DNA of 64,000 bases, taken from positions 32,428,486 through 32,492,485 of the forward strand of contig NC_059301.1 of assembly GCF_017591435.1 (NCBI RefSeq). The letters run 5' to 3'. The position numbers were made by a program, and so were the translations under genes. The notes below the pieces were generated by a model. That model had not been told where the DNA came from. It searched no databases and saw only the letters and a list, made by a program, of their open reading frames with translations. This stretch comes from Portunus trituberculatus. Its lineage: Eukaryota; Arthropoda; Malacostraca; Decapoda; Portunidae. The first letter of the stretch is position 1. Each line of letters starts with the position of its first letter. Below are positions 31,570 to 43,102 of this stretch, in pieces.

Positions 31570-31665
31570 AGGCAATCAAATGAAGGTCCGAATAAGCCTG
31601 GATAAAGGCCCGAATGAGCCAGTAAATTGCCCTAATCAGCCAAGGTCCGAATAAGCCTCCTCCCT
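31570..31665. repeat. Subterminal repeat array, inverted partner of 27990-28165
   Basis: Units GGTCCGAATAAGCC and variants (GGCCCGAATGAGCC, CCCTAATCAGCC) occur four times. Reverse-complemented, they match the GGCTNATTNGGACC units at 27990. Confidence 0.6.
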
Positions 31666-31679
31666 CGTATTTGTAGAGC

Positions 31680-32640
31680 ATTGCATTTTGTTTGGATCGT
31701 TACATTGCAAGTTTGGAACCAAAAATATTGGTGATGCAATTAATTGATGTCAGAAAATAAGTTAGCTCATAATCAATAACTTGATATGATAATCGCGTTA
31801 AATTGCGCTAACGTCTTTCTGTGCTAATGTTGCGAATCTATGTAGGTACCAAATTTTATCTTACAACAAGCAATATTAATAGATTATGGAATTGTACTTG
31901 TATTTATAAAGTTTAGGCATAAACCTGTTGAGCTCACAAAAATTAAGTAAGTACGGTACCAGATGGAGTCGTTAAATTTTACCGCGCGTGAGATTGTTTA
32001 TATGTAATACGGTTTCGGCAAATACAATCTTTTAATTCCCTTCTATTCAATACACTTATATCTAGATACAATATTAACGATACTTTTATGCTACTCATGA
32101 CACATAATATTATTTATGGAACATCTATAAAGAAATTATTCAGAGGCAGTGATTTACATCCCGTAAGGGACCGAAATACTAATGCAGCAGATGTCCCCTC
32201 AGGGACAGGGATGGGGCTGGGGAACAGGTGTGAATGTGATGAATGATGAGGGAGGGGGGGAGGGAGGGAAAGCTTTAATGCTTCAGACTTCCTCCCCCGC
32301 TCTTCCATTTCCAGATGTGTATGGGAGAACGCCGATCCAAAGGCTACACCGACAGCAAGTGCTGGGTGACTCCCAACTCAAGCTCAAGCTCAAGCTGTTT
32401 GACTCCCAACTCAAGCTCAAGCTCAAGTCAGAGTCAGAGACTGTGTGAGACAAAAAGGCTTGTGTTTGAGAGACTCCAGAGTGTGAGGTACAGACACTGT
32501 AGTACTATCAACTATTCTTGAGTGATTCACCTAACACCTTTAGCCTGCATGATAATGTAAAGACGGCTTCATCAAGGCAGTTTCACAAATGTTAAAAGAA
32601 ATCACGATTTAACAGTGAAGCATGTGTTGAGACGGGGTTG
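31680..32640. other. Intergenic; short CTCAAG repeats; no gene
   Basis: Between 32366 and 32428 the block GACTCCCAACTCAAGCTCAA is present twice with trailing CTCAAG units. An 88-codon plus-strand frame (32182-32448) runs over this repeat and is most likely chance. Nothing else recognised. Confidence 0.4.
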
Positions 32641-33477
32641 TGAGGTAAGGTAACATAACATAACATAACATAAATAATAGGATAACAAAGGGCCACCAGG
32701 GCCCATCTAGGTTATCCTGTATCAGTCGCACAGCGACCTCGTCATCAGTACTTAAAGATACATTTACAAGTACACAATACATTATATACTAATTCTAAAT
32801 ATTTGGCCCATTAACAGGACCAAGTCCTGCAGCGAAATCCTCTACAGTCTGTGATCCCCATACATGTGGATCATGTCTTGTTTAACTATAGTAAATTTCT
32901 TATAAAAACTGTCATGCAGCGCAATACATAATTATAAATCTAATAAATTTAAGTGCATATCTAATCTGTTTTTAAACATTGTCAAACTAGTGCTATTTAC
33001 AACCCTCTCTGGCAATGCATTCCAGTAGTCTACGGTTTACAGTCACTCCGGCCCCTAGTTACACCAGCCCTCAGTCATTGCGGCCCCCAACCCTAGTCAC
33101 TGCGGCCTACCACCCTAGTCACTCCGGCCCACTAATTATACTATGTTATCTAGAAAGAATATATAGTAACAGGCTCTCTCTTTTATTAAATAATTACGCA
33201 GTATAGTCATACACATACACAATAACTAAGTAATACTATGTAATCTAGAAAGAATATATAATAACAAATAACCAAACAAGGCTCACCACACCCTGACCAC
33301 AACATGTGAGCACTGACTGGCTTTATCATGAAGTAAACAACTCGCCTTCCTAGTTCAAAGCTCTGATAATATAGTAACAAATTAGTTTTGCTTTCTCTTT
33401 ACTTTTTCAATACATTGCTATTAACACTACATAAAATACAATAATATAGTACGATATAATAGTTTAAATGATATGAA

Positions 33478-33662
33478 AATGTAACTGTATACAAAGGTAT
33501 ACGTCTAAGTGAAAAAAAAAAATCAGGCAGCCTACTGATACTAAAATATTTCTGTATACAAAAGTATGCGTCTAAGTAAAAAAAAAAATCAAATTCAGGC
33601 AGCCTACTGATACTAAAATATTTCTGTATACAAAAGTATGCTTCTGAGTAAAAAAAAAAAAA
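33478..33662. repeat. Tandem repeat, about 65-bp unit, three copies
   Basis: Each unit runs CTGTATACAAARGTATRCKTCT, then AAGT, an A-run, then CAGGCAGCCTACTGATACTA and AAATATTT. The last copy is partial. Confidence 0.8.
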
Positions 33663-34113
33663 CACGATCATATTACAAACTAAACACTGGGTCCGCTAAG
33701 CCTGGAACATGCTTTTGATAATTGGTCAGTGGTAAGGTCATGTTGTTTATATTTGTTCCATAGTGAAAATATTTGTCCCTGTAGAGATCGGTATTTTCGT
33801 CTCTGACAATGAGCAAGTTTGCCGTCCTTGACCAGACGCACTTGAACCTGTACATTTTTGGCTTCTTTGAAAAGAGAAAGAGAGAGAGAGACACACTATA
33901 CGTGATAAGAGTAGGGGAGATAAGATAATGAGGGAGTTAGGGGAAGTGGGAACTGTGACCTTGAGTCGTGTTGGGAAATAACACAGGGTATTTTATTTAT
34001 TGTTTATTGCATATATATGGCTTCATTCCGCCAGGGAATGGCGCTCTAGCCTCTGTGGACATTACAAATGTACAATAAAAGTTGTAAAAAAGTATAATTA
34101 CATATATGGATAT

Positions 34114-34115
<2 letters not shown>

Positions 34116-34168
<53 letters not shown>
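34116..34168. repeat. (AC)n microsatellite bordering a LINE 5' truncation
   Basis: Pure AC run ending exactly where the truncated LINE begins. A second AC run follows the LINE at 34893-34921. Confidence 0.95.
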
Positions 34169-34171
<3 letters not shown>

Positions 34172-34889
34172 GAAATGGGAAAAAGTGAAAGACGACCAGT
34201 GGGAATCTATAAGATGGGAGATGGAGTAGAACTAGAAAAAGTAAAAAAGGAAAAGGACTTGGGAGTGACAATGGAAGAAAATAATCAACCGGTTAGCCAT
34301 ATTGATAGAATTTTCAGAGAGACGTATAATTTGCTAAGGAATATTGGAGTAGCATTTCACTATATGGACAAGGAAATGATGAAGAAATTGATAAGTACTA
34401 AAATAAGACCTAGATTGGAATATGCAGGAGTTGTGTGGACTCCCATAAAAAGAAACACATAAGAAAATTAGAGACTACAAAAATGGCTACAAGAATGGTT
34501 CCAGAATTTAAAGGGATGGCATATGAGGAGAGACTAAAGGCAATGGATCTACCAACCTTGGAGCAGAGAGAGAGAGAGGATCTGATACAAGTTTATAAAT
34601 TGATTAACGGAATGGATGAAGTGGATAATGAGAAACTGATCCTGAGAGAAGAATATGACTTTAGAAGCACAAGATCGCATAGTAAGAAACTAAGGAAGGG
34701 ACGATGTCTGAGAGATGTTAAAAAATTTAGTTTCCCGTAAAGATGTGTTGAGACTTGGAACAGTTTAAGTGAGGAAGTGGTATCAGCAAAGAGTGTACAT
34801 AGTTTTAAAGAAAAATTGGATAAGTGTAGATATGGAGACGGGACCACACGAGCATAAAGCCCAGGCCCTGTAAAACTACAACTAGGTAA

Positions 34890-34892
<3 letters not shown>
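34169..34892 (+). mobile_element. L2/CR1-like LINE fragment, 3' end, between two (AC)n runs
   Basis: Plus-strand 5'-truncated copy of the family at 6574, 56021 and 62097. Frames 34169-34462 and 34435-34740 read DGVELEKVKKEKDLGVTME, RPRLEYAGVVWT, RKLETTKMATRMVPEF and RSHSKKLRKGRC. It ends GGCCCTGTAAAACTACAACT then AGGTAAATACAC into the AC run. One frameshift and a stop after FSFP. Confidence 0.88.
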
Positions 34893-34923
<31 letters not shown>

Positions 34924-35094
34924 AAACAACCCAACAAAATATATTGCTAACTTTACACACGTGCGTGCCGCCAGGGAGGCTGGAGTGACCTGGGTCGAAC
35001 ACGGGGGAGGCCGGAGTGACCGGGGCCGGAGTGACTAGGGCCGGAATAACGAGGGACCGGAGTGACTTGCTACCAAGTCTACCACCCTATGACT

Positions 35095-35640
35095 AAAGAA
35101 ATATTTTCTTATATCTAACCTGCAGCCTTGCTTTCTAATCTTCCTGCCATGATTTCTAGTCCTACTTCCCTCCTCGAAGGTAAAGAAAGATCTCACATCT
35201 ATTTAGTTTGTATCTGAGAACATTTTAAATAACTATCATATCCCCTCTTATACATCTCTCAAATGAAAACATGTTTAATTCTTTTAATCTATCTCTATAC
35301 TCCAGGCGCTTTAATGCTGGTATCATCCTAGTTGCTCTTCTCTGACCTGCTTCCAATATGTTGATATCCTGCCTATAATGGGTGACCAGGCCTGTATGCA
35401 ATACTCTAAATGGGGCCTAACATAGGAATTATATAAGCTACGCACCACTTCCTTACTTTTATAACTAACATTTCTATTTATAAAACCCAGGATCCTATTT
35501 GCCCTATTTCTTGCTTCTAAACATTGCTTTAAAAATTTCATAGTCCTGTCTATCACTACTCTTAAATCCTTTTCTCTCTAATTAAATTTAAATGCTCCCA
35601 AATACTACCCTTAATGATTTTCTCTAGTATCTTAGATACT
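35095..35640 (-). pseudogene. RT C-terminal part of LINE D
   Basis: Minus-strand frame: VVIDRTMKFLKQCLEARNRA, NRILGFINRN and YVRPHLEYCIQAWSP, the thumb region of CR1-type RTs. The first bases before the Tc1 insertion read SKILEKIIKG, the RT finger region, so the palm with the catalytic loop has been deleted. Confidence 0.75.
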
Positions 35641-35641
35641 A

Positions 35642-37019
35642 CAGTCAGCGCCAAAATACTTGGCGCCAAATATTTTCCACTTCGTGACGCCCTTTCACGA
35701 ATGGTTAGAGATATTTATGGGGTACTTACCTAGACTTTAATACTTTGTCGGGTGACCTTTTCTTTTCACGCAGCTCTTTAGACGTAAGGGGACCGACAGG
35801 GCGAGGTTCTGGAGGAGTGAGGGCTCAAAGTGTTCCCAGATGTCTTCTATTTCCTTAACCAGCTTGGGGACTGTTGAGGTGTCACGTCCCCTTAGACGCC
35901 GTTTGATCAGACCCCACAGGTTCTCGATAGGGTTCAGATCAGGGCTGTTCCCTGGCCAGTCCCTGATATAGTCCACACCCATCCACTCAAACCATTCACG
36001 GATTAATTTGGCAGTGTGAGGCGGGGCACTGTCTTGCTGGAAAATTTCACTTTGACAAATGGTAAAACAGTCATCGAGGTGGTCAGCGAGCAGCTCTAAG
36101 TACCTGTCTTTATTCACTGTAAGGTTCTTGGGAAGCACTATAAGTTTTCCAGCCCCGTGGTACCCAAAGGCACCCCACACCATAACACTGTCTGGGTGTT
36201 TTACTGTCCCCTCTGTATACTTGGGGTGGAAGGGATCTGCACCTCGCCGCAACATCACCTTCCCCACGGTTGCCAGTCACCGTGAACGTTGCTTCGTCAC
36301 TCCAGAGTACAGTCTTCCACTTCTCCAGATCCCAATTGAGATATTTCTTTGAAAAAATCACCCTTTTCTTCTTTTGCTGGTTTGTTAGCAGCAGCTTTCT
36401 TCAAGGGGCACAATTTTGGAACCCAAGGTCGTCACGAAGGCGTTTCTGGATTGTTCTAACAGGTGTTTTCGAGAAGCTGTGTGTTCCTTTCCTTGAGTTC
36501 TTTTGCAGTAATTCGAGGTTCCTGTTCCACTTGACGTTGGAGTAACTTGAGGGTCCTCTGAGTTCTTACGTGCCCTTCCTGGCCTCTTCTTGTGAAGCGG
36601 TACATCAGCGTCTCCCGCCTCCCTTTTTTTCTTGGTCCAGCGCTGCACGGAGTGCAGTGCTACTCCACTTATTATGGAGATCTCCTTATTAGATTTTCCC
36701 ACAAGGCTCAGGGAAGTTATGGCAGCTATCTGGTCTTCTGTCAAGTTTTTGCCTCCTCCCATTATCCCACATAAGGCACAAAGGTCAAGGTCGCAAACCG
36801 TGTGACGCTATAAAAAATACAGACTAAATCCACTCCCCACTAGTGACTGAGGCAGACTAGTGGCCTTGAAACTCACTCAACTGATTAAGCTCCGCCCCCT
36901 TTTACCGTCTCTCGCGCCAAGAAATCTGGCGTATTTGTTACATGATTATAGGGGGTACTTAGTAAATCGAAGGAAAACTTGGCGCACGATTTTTGCGCCA
37001 AGTATTTTGGCGCTGACTG
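35642..37019 (-). mobile_element. Tc1-like transposon inserted in LINE D
   Basis: 1378 bp, TA on both sides (35640-35641, 37020-37021). Inverted ends of about 26 bp begin CAGTCAGCGCCAAAATACTT. It carries a transposase on the minus strand broken into three frames. Confidence 0.92.
35737..36762 (-). pseudogene. Tc1 transposase, DD35E by count, three broken frames
   Basis: N-terminal frame 36385-36762: GGGKNLTEDQIAAITSLSLV and a second HTH-like SVQRWTKKKREAG (paired DNA-binding). Frame 36110-36361: WDLEKWKTVLWSDEATF with the first catalytic D. Frame 35737-36267: VMVWGAFGYHGAG, QQDSAPPHTAKLI (second D) and WPGNSPDLNPIENLWG (E). I count 35 residues between second D and E, one more than classic Tc1. 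At least two frameshifts, so no functional protein. Confidence 0.85.
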
Positions 37020-37403
37020 TATACTAGTTAAACTGATCGGTCTATAATCATTCGCATCATCCTTCTTACCTTTTTTAAATATTGGTGTAACATTAGCTAA
37101 CTTCCAGTCCTGAGGTATCTCAGCAAACCTAAGTGATCTTTCAAAGATTATCTTAAGTGCTTCAGAAATAATGTCTACACCCTCCCTAAGTACTCTGGCA
37201 TGTAGCTCATCAGGACCACTAGCTTTCCTATCGTCTAGTTCAAGAATAAATTTCCTAATAATTCCCGGTTTTATATCAATATTTTCTAAAGCTCTTAAAC
37301 TACTTGTCGCACTGTTTGTAACAGGATTTCCTATTCTTTCCCTAGAAAATACTAAAGAAAATTGTTCATTCAGTAATTCTACTATGTCTTCATTTTGATC
37401 CAC
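36885..37403 (-). pseudogene. RT N-terminal part of LINE D
   Basis: The frame reads NEQFSLVFSRE, ELDDRKASGPDELHARVL, IPQDWKLANVTPIFKKGKK and DYRPISLTSI, i.e. the pre-RT linker and RT finger blocks. It runs into the Tc1 insertion at 37019; the codons after SLTSI are transposon sequence. Confidence 0.8.
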
Positions 37404-37405
37404 TA

Positions 37406-38728
37406 CTACACCATCTTTTCTGAGTGGTCCAATCCTATCCTTATTTCTTTTATCACTGACCTTGTAATAACTATATAATTTTTTGGGATCTTTATCCCAG
37501 CTCTAGCTAGTTTTATCTCTGCCTGCCTTTTACTTTTTTTTATAACCTTACTCAAATCATCCCTGACCTGTCTGTACCTAATCAAATCTACATCTTCCCC
37601 ACTTTTCTGCAACTCTCTATGTGCCCTCTTCTTCTCTCTGATTTGTCTACCTATCTCATGAGTCCACCATAATGGCTTCCTGTTTCTCTGCCTTATATCT
37701 TTGTAAGGGATACACTGCATCACTATACCCTTTACTACAACCTTAAAAATATCCCACATCTGTGCAGTTTTATTTCCAAAACTATCTTCCCAGTTTACCT
37801 CTCCTAATAACTGACGTAACCTACCATAATTGCCTTTCTGATAGTTTGGGACTCTAGTCTTATTCACTATATTATCCCTACTGGAATTAATGATAAATCT
37901 AATTATATGATGGTCACTGTTTGCTAAAGTCTCTCCTACCTCAACTTCCTTTAAACAATGCTCAATATTTGTTAGTACTATGTCTAAAACCTTCCTCCCC
38001 CTAGTAGGTTTATCTACCATCTGCACTAAATAGTTATCCTGAAAACTTTCCATAAACTTATTTTCACTAGCATCTCCTACCATCCTCTCCCAGTTTACTG
38101 ACTTAAGATTAAAATCCCTAAGATAATTGTCTGACTAGTACACCCCTATTTATCTCATCTACCATAAGGTTGTCTACATCTGCTGACTGGTTAGGTGGTC
38201 TATAAAAGCTCCTACTCTAATAACCTTACTTTTGTTTACTCTAACATCCAGCCATAAGGACTCTACTCTGTTATCTACCTTAATACCATTAACCTGACTG
38301 GAAATGAAGGATTTTTTTACATAAATAACTACTCCTCCACCTATCCTACCAATTCTCTGGTGTAAATACATAATGTATCCATCTACTTCATATTCTTTCC
38401 TATTTTCCCTAAACTTTTCCTCATTTACCCATGCCTCTGTGACACATACAACATCTAAGTCCTCCTCAACTATATAACTAGATAACTCGTCCTTCTTGTT
38501 CCTAAGACTCCTGGCATTTACATAAAAACATTTAAGTCCTGCTACCTTCCTAGATGCTGTCTCCTTATTTGGAATCCTAATCTTATTCTCTCCTATTTGC
38601 ACCTGGAAATCTTTCCTAATCTTTTCACTATCTCTGTTTATCCTATCTAATTTATGTCTAACATCTTTCTTCTGGAATGCATTTGCTACCTCACCCCCTA
38701 CACTCCATCCCAACTCCCCTCCAGACAT
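37406..38728 (-). pseudogene. Endonuclease and linker of LINE D
   Basis: Frame 38174-38728: LKCFYVNARSLRNKKDELSS, LDVVCVTEAWV (catalytic E), RIGGGVVIYVKKS. Frame 37406-38083: RKVLDIVLTN and NSDHHIIRF with the terminal D-H pair, then the basic linker (EIGRQIREKKRAHRELQ). The endonuclease would nick target DNA. A frameshift near 38090-38174 removes part of the middle. Confidence 0.82.
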
Positions 38729-39830
38729 CCACTCAGCACATCCACACCCTTCCTACTCAGATGCACACCATCCCTAGCATACAAATCCCTTCGCCCATAG
38801 AACCTATCCCATACATCCACAAAGCTGACACCCACATCCTTACACATCCCTTTTACCCGATCATTCACACCAATGGCTCTAGACAACCATTCCTGCTAAC
38901 ATACACACGAGGCAAGATTCCTGACACTACACACCTCCTACCACTCTCCCTTATCTTGCCTAACATTTCCCGAAATCTTGCCACTAACTCCTCCGACCCA
39001 CCTGCTCTGACATCGTTCCCACCTACGTGCAAAACTACTACACCCTCCCTCTCCATCCCCCCAACTCTCTTCTGCACCTCCTCACTCACTGCCTTCACAC
39101 CTGCACCAGGCATACACACGTTCGTCCTCCTATTCCTGTCTTTCCCACAGAAAGTGCTATCTAAGTACCTAACCTGAGAGTCACCCACCACACACACCTG
39201 AGGTGTGCTAGGCACAACCCTCCTCCTCCTCTCCTCTACCCCCTTCTCTCTCCTTTCACTCACCACAACCACCTCATTCACTCCACTCTCACTCTCCCCC
39301 TCCCCCTCCAAGAAACCGAACCTATTTTCACACTCAACAGGTTTAGTTCTATCCTCCCTAACTGCCTCCGCTTTCCTTCCCCTCGCAACCTGCCATCTCT
39401 GCCCATCCTGACTACTATCTTTCCCAGTCTGGCTTGCCTGCTCCCTCTTCCCCACTCCGCTCTTCCTGACATAGGGCCAAGCCACCCTGTCGCCCTCAGA
39501 AGGTCCAACCTTCGGCCTAACACTGATCTCCTGCCTAATTTTTTCCACTGCCTCCCCAAGCCTCTTAACCTCCTCCTTCAACTCAAAGATGAGAACTTCA
39601 TTCGCACTTTTCCCCTCGCTTAGCTTTCTCATTTCCTCTCGCAATTCTCGGTGCTCAAGAGAAAGAACTAAATTCTCGCTCTTGAGCCTACACACCATAC
39701 ACTCAGAAAAGTCAACGACCTTCCTGTCATGCCCACACATCTCACACACAACAAACTCGCCCAATCCCACCTCAACACTCTCTTTCACGCACTCAATCAC
39801 ACTCTGATATACCTCAGTAGCTACCGCCAT
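38698..39830 (-). pseudogene. LINE D ORF1 with coiled coil and SGNH-type esterase
   Basis: Frame 38865-39830 (321 codons): a cysteine pair motif CEMCGHDRK and CMVC, a heptad-rich coiled coil (residues about 50-100), a charged linker, then VCVVGDSQVRYLDS (block I GDS) and VVLHVGGNDVRAGG (block III GGND). The final block DGVHLSRKG (catalytic D and H) is in the overlapping frame 38698-38886, so one frameshift near 38880 breaks it. Esterase-type ORF1 proteins are known from CR1 and L2-like LINEs; the coiled coil would trimerise and the esterase role is unclear. Confidence 0.82.
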
Positions 39831-40200
39831 ACTAATTTACAATCTGTTAACTCACAAGAATACTATACGTAGCTAACAAACAAATAAAAATACTTGGTGA
39901 TGGCGGGGTGGGGGAACCACGGTGGTGGGGGGCCTAAGTGAGGTCAACTAATCCTCTTTCAAGGTCAACTTGACGGTTACAAGCCTAGTCTCCTTGCTCT
40001 ACCAAAATACTTTTAACTCACAAACACTGATTCTAACCACTATTTCACTCTAATCTAACACTTGCAGTACACACTTTCACTTCACTAACACTCAAAAGCA
40101 CCACACACAGACACCAAGCACAAACACCACTCGCGAACTATAAAAACCACAGCCAAAAACGGAGCGCACACACAACACGTCCACTCTCCACCGCAGCCTG

Positions 40201-41635
40201 TACATGACTTGTTCTATCTAATCCCATGTCCCACTGGCATATTTAACATGAAGCATACTGAAAGAACGGTTGCATGGAGGTTGTGGGGAATTGGGGGTTT
40301 TAGGGGGGTGAAGCCAAAAGAGGTGAGATATGGCAATTTGCAAAAAAAATTAAGGAAAAATTTGGAAAATAAAAATTCATGGAAAATTTTTGCTGAAATT
40401 ATCTTAACCTAACATAATAACCTGCTAGCCAGAGGGGGTGCACCCCCCGGAGCCCCATAACTATCCTAACTTAACCTAACCTAACAATGACTCAGGTGCG
40501 CACGCCACACACTCACCAACACATGAACACACGCACTAACTTGTATACCTTCATACATGACTGATCATTGTGGACTTAGATTCTGCAGGCACTGGAATAT
40601 TCATTTAAATACTATGGCCTTACAAAAGCTGTCCCCACATCAAAAACATCACAGACATGTTGTATAGTAAGTAGGTACTTGCATGGTTCTTTCAATGATT
40701 AGAAAGGAGGTGCCATTCTTTACTTTTTCTGAGGTGAGGTTAGGTTTGGTTTGGTTTCCCCACCCTAAAATCCCGTTTTCCCAGGTCTCCAAGCTTATTA
40801 GACATAGGGAAAAAGAAATATAAGATAGGATATATTGGTTGAAACTGCAAACTTACCTTGATCTCTTACCAAATAGAGGGAAACATTAGTCAATTTGCAT
40901 TTCACCCAACCATGGAATCTGTTATGTGGCTTGTGTTTTTCTGGTGAGAAATGTAGTGAAGTGAATGGTGGCATGGACAGCCGTGCAAGTTGTGCATCAC
41001 AGCCTCTAGTGCTCCAAAGGTGTGGCGTGATGTTATAGTTTCATGTTAGATGTGGTGAAGCTGGTTGGATATGTGTAGGAAGTTCTTTGGCGTTGTCCTA
41101 ATATAGTGTTCCCCCCATCTGTCTTCATTTCCTGGCTCTCCCTTAGCAGCCCACAACTAACGGGACGTGGGAATAAAGATATTGTAATAAAGGGGTAAAT
41201 CTTATCAATAGCACCTCCTTAAGTATTTTTAAGTACCCCATTCATCCTCAGCAAGCTTTGGGGCATGTGGGGGGAGACAAATTTAGGAAGATTTGCACTA
41301 CAAAAAGTCTATGGACAGCCTTAGCCTAAACTAGCTGAGGGGCTGCATCACCCAGATGACTCATAGGGTTTTTATCTTAACATAATGAAACCTAATCTAA
41401 ACGTCTTCTAGCAGGGGAGGATGCGCCATCTAGACCATCCCCCTCTAGACTAACTGGAGACTCTCCCACCCCCAATGATCATTACTTTAATCTAAATGTC
41501 ATGTTGTACTATGTCACAGTGGCTGCATGCTCACGAAGGCCTGAACACATGTATAACTCTCCTTACTTGCGAGCGGGATGACAAGCTTTGTCATTGTGGA
41601 TTTAGTTTTTGGGAGGCACCTACCAGTTTGAGAGC
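40201..41635. other. Intergenic; dispersed G-rich/TTAGG-like repeats; no gene
   Basis: 40285-40490 is copy 2 of the G-rich repeat seen at 11330. It continues AGAGGGGGTGCACCCCCC and then AACCTAACCTAAC. A third, more distant copy covers about 41220-41620. Only short open frames; no splice context noticed. Confidence 0.4.
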
Positions 41636-41761
41636 CTTTTTTTTTTTTTTTTTTTCTTTTTTTTTATGTAGGGAAGAGGGCCGGCCAAGGGTAAGAAAAA
41701 GAAAGGATTAAAAAAAAAAAAGACCCACTTCAGTGCCGGCTCTCCAAAAAGTGTAAAAGCG

Positions 41762-42826
41762 TCAGCCAAAATTGGGCAGCAAATGCCTCGATACCTCCCT
41801 CTTAAAAGAAGACAAGTTGTAGGAAGTCGGAAATACAGATGCAGGGAGGGAGTTCCAGAGTTTACCAGTGAAGGGGATGAATGATTGAGAGTACTGGTTA
41901 ACTCTTGCGTTAGGGAGTTGGACAGAATAGGGATGAGAGGAAGAAGAAAGCCTTGTGCAGCGAGGCCGCAGGAGAAATGGAGGCATGCAGTTAGCAAGAT
42001 CAGTAGAGCAGTTAGCATGAAAATAGCGATAAAAGATAGAAAGAGTTGCAACATTTTGGCGGTGCGAAAGAGGCTGGAGACAATTAGTCAGAGGAGGGGA
42101 GTTGATGAGACGAAGAGCTTTTGATTCCACCCTATCTAGTAAAACTGTGTGACTGGAACCCCCCCAAACATACGAAGAGTACTCCATACAAGGGCGGATA
42201 AGGCCCTTATACAGAGTAAGCAGTTGTAGGGGCGAGAAAAACTGGCAGAAACGCCTCAGAACGCCTAACTTCATAGAAGCTGTTTTAGCAAGAGATGAGA
42301 TGTGAAGTTTCCAGTTAAGATTTCGAGTAAAGGACAGACCGAGGATATTCATTGTGGAAGAGTTAGACAGTTGAGTGTCATTGAAGAAGAGGGGATAGTT
42401 GTCTGAAAGGTTGAGACGAGTTGATAGATGGAGGAATTGAGTTTTTGAGGCATTGAAAACTACTAGATTTTCTTTGCTCCAGTCGGAAATCTTAGAAAGG
42501 TCGGAAGTTAGACATTCTGTGGCGTCCCTGCATGATCTGTTGACTTCTTGAAGGGTTGGTTGTCTCTGAAAGGACATGGAAAGATGTAGGGTGGTATCAT
42601 CAGCATGGTAGTGGAAAGGGCAAGAATTTTGGTTAAGAAGGTCATTAATGAATAATAGAAAGAGAGTTGGTGACAGGACAGAACCCTGAGGAACCCCACT
42701 ATTAATAGATTTAGGAGAAGAACAGTGGCCGTCTACCACAGCAGCAATAGAACTGTCGGAAAGGAAACTTGAAATGAAGTTGCAGAGAGAAGGATAGAAG
42801 CTGTAGGAGGGCAGTTTTGAAATCAA
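41762..42826 (-). pseudogene. Reverse transcriptase of LINE F
   Basis: 354-codon open frame: SGVPQGSVLSPTLFLLFIND, YHADDTTLHLS (catalytic ADD kept), SKTQFLHLSTRL, KLGVLRRFCQFFSPLQLLTL, YKGLIRPCMEYSSYVWGG and the C-terminal WNSLPASVFPTSYNLSSFKR. The start of RT, up to DISKAFDRVWH, lies upstream in other frames (42830-43100). It is the best-preserved RT of this family in the window. Confidence 0.85.
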
Positions 42827-43102
42827 AGCTTTATGCCAGACTCTATCAAAAGCTTTAGATATGTTTAATGCTACAGCAAAAGTTTCACCGAAATCTCTAA
42901 AAGAGGATGACCAAGACTCAGTAAGGAAAGCTAGATCACCAGTAGAGTGACCTTGACAGAAGCCATACTGGCAATCAGACAGAAGATTGTGAAGTGAAAG
43001 ATGTTTGAGAATCTTCCTATTCAGGATAGATTAAAAACTTTAGACAAGCAAGAGATTAAAGCAATAGGACGGTAGTTTGAGGGGTTAGAACGGTCACCCT
43101 TT

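Larger units (their letters stand above)
27990..31665. mobile_element. Candidate unclassified DNA element with inverted subterminal arrays and zinc-finger exons
   Basis: The inverted arrays at 27990-28165 and 31570-31665 enclose a tandemly duplicated exon coding for a small zinc finger and, after it, two LINE fragments (29145-31475). Without the LINEs the element would be about 1.3 kb. No target duplication or sharp ends were found, so the limits are approximate. The element at 33034-35074 has the same design with a different unit. Class is unknown; a MULE-type relative is one option because these often carry small zinc fingers. Confidence 0.4.
33034..35074. mobile_element. GG-ended DNA element with subterminal AGTCACTCCGGCCC arrays, 8-bp duplication
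   Basis: 2041 bp inserted in the C-terminal coding part of LINE D. The left end GGTTTACAGTCACTCCGGCC and the right end, reversed, GGTAGCAAGTCACTCCGGTC carry three to four further AGTCACTCCGGCCC-like units each, in inverted orientation. Flanks TAGTCTAC (33026-33033) and AAGTCTAC (35075-35082) form an 8-bp duplication with one mismatch. GG...CC ends with 8-bp duplications recall Merlin; the arrays are unusual for that group. No convincing transposase; a 73-codon minus frame at 33673-33894 (YRFKCVWSRTANLLIVRDEN) may be a decayed FLYWCH-like finger. It contains a LINE fragment at 34169. Confidence 0.65.
32650..40200 (-). mobile_element. CR1-like LINE copy D, near full length, with two insertions
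   Basis: Minus strand. 5' UTR about 39840-40200, ORF1 with an SGNH esterase domain (38698-39830), endonuclease (37430-38728), RT start (36885-37403), RT end (35095-35560) and 3' UTR, ending in a (TTATG)n tail at 32650-32680. A Tc1 element (35642-37019) and a GG-ended element (33034-35074) are inserted in it; removing them restores continuous LINE sequence at both points. The RT palm is also deleted between WEHLNLI and VVIDRTMKFLKQC, so this copy is dead. Confidence 0.85.

Noticed and set aside
32182..32448. 88-codon plus-strand frame
   Set aside because: Its end is a CTCAAG repeat (LKLKLK) and there is no family signature.
33478..33662. CRISPR-like or satellite array
   Set aside because: Three adjoining 65-bp units without unique spacers: a simple tandem duplication.
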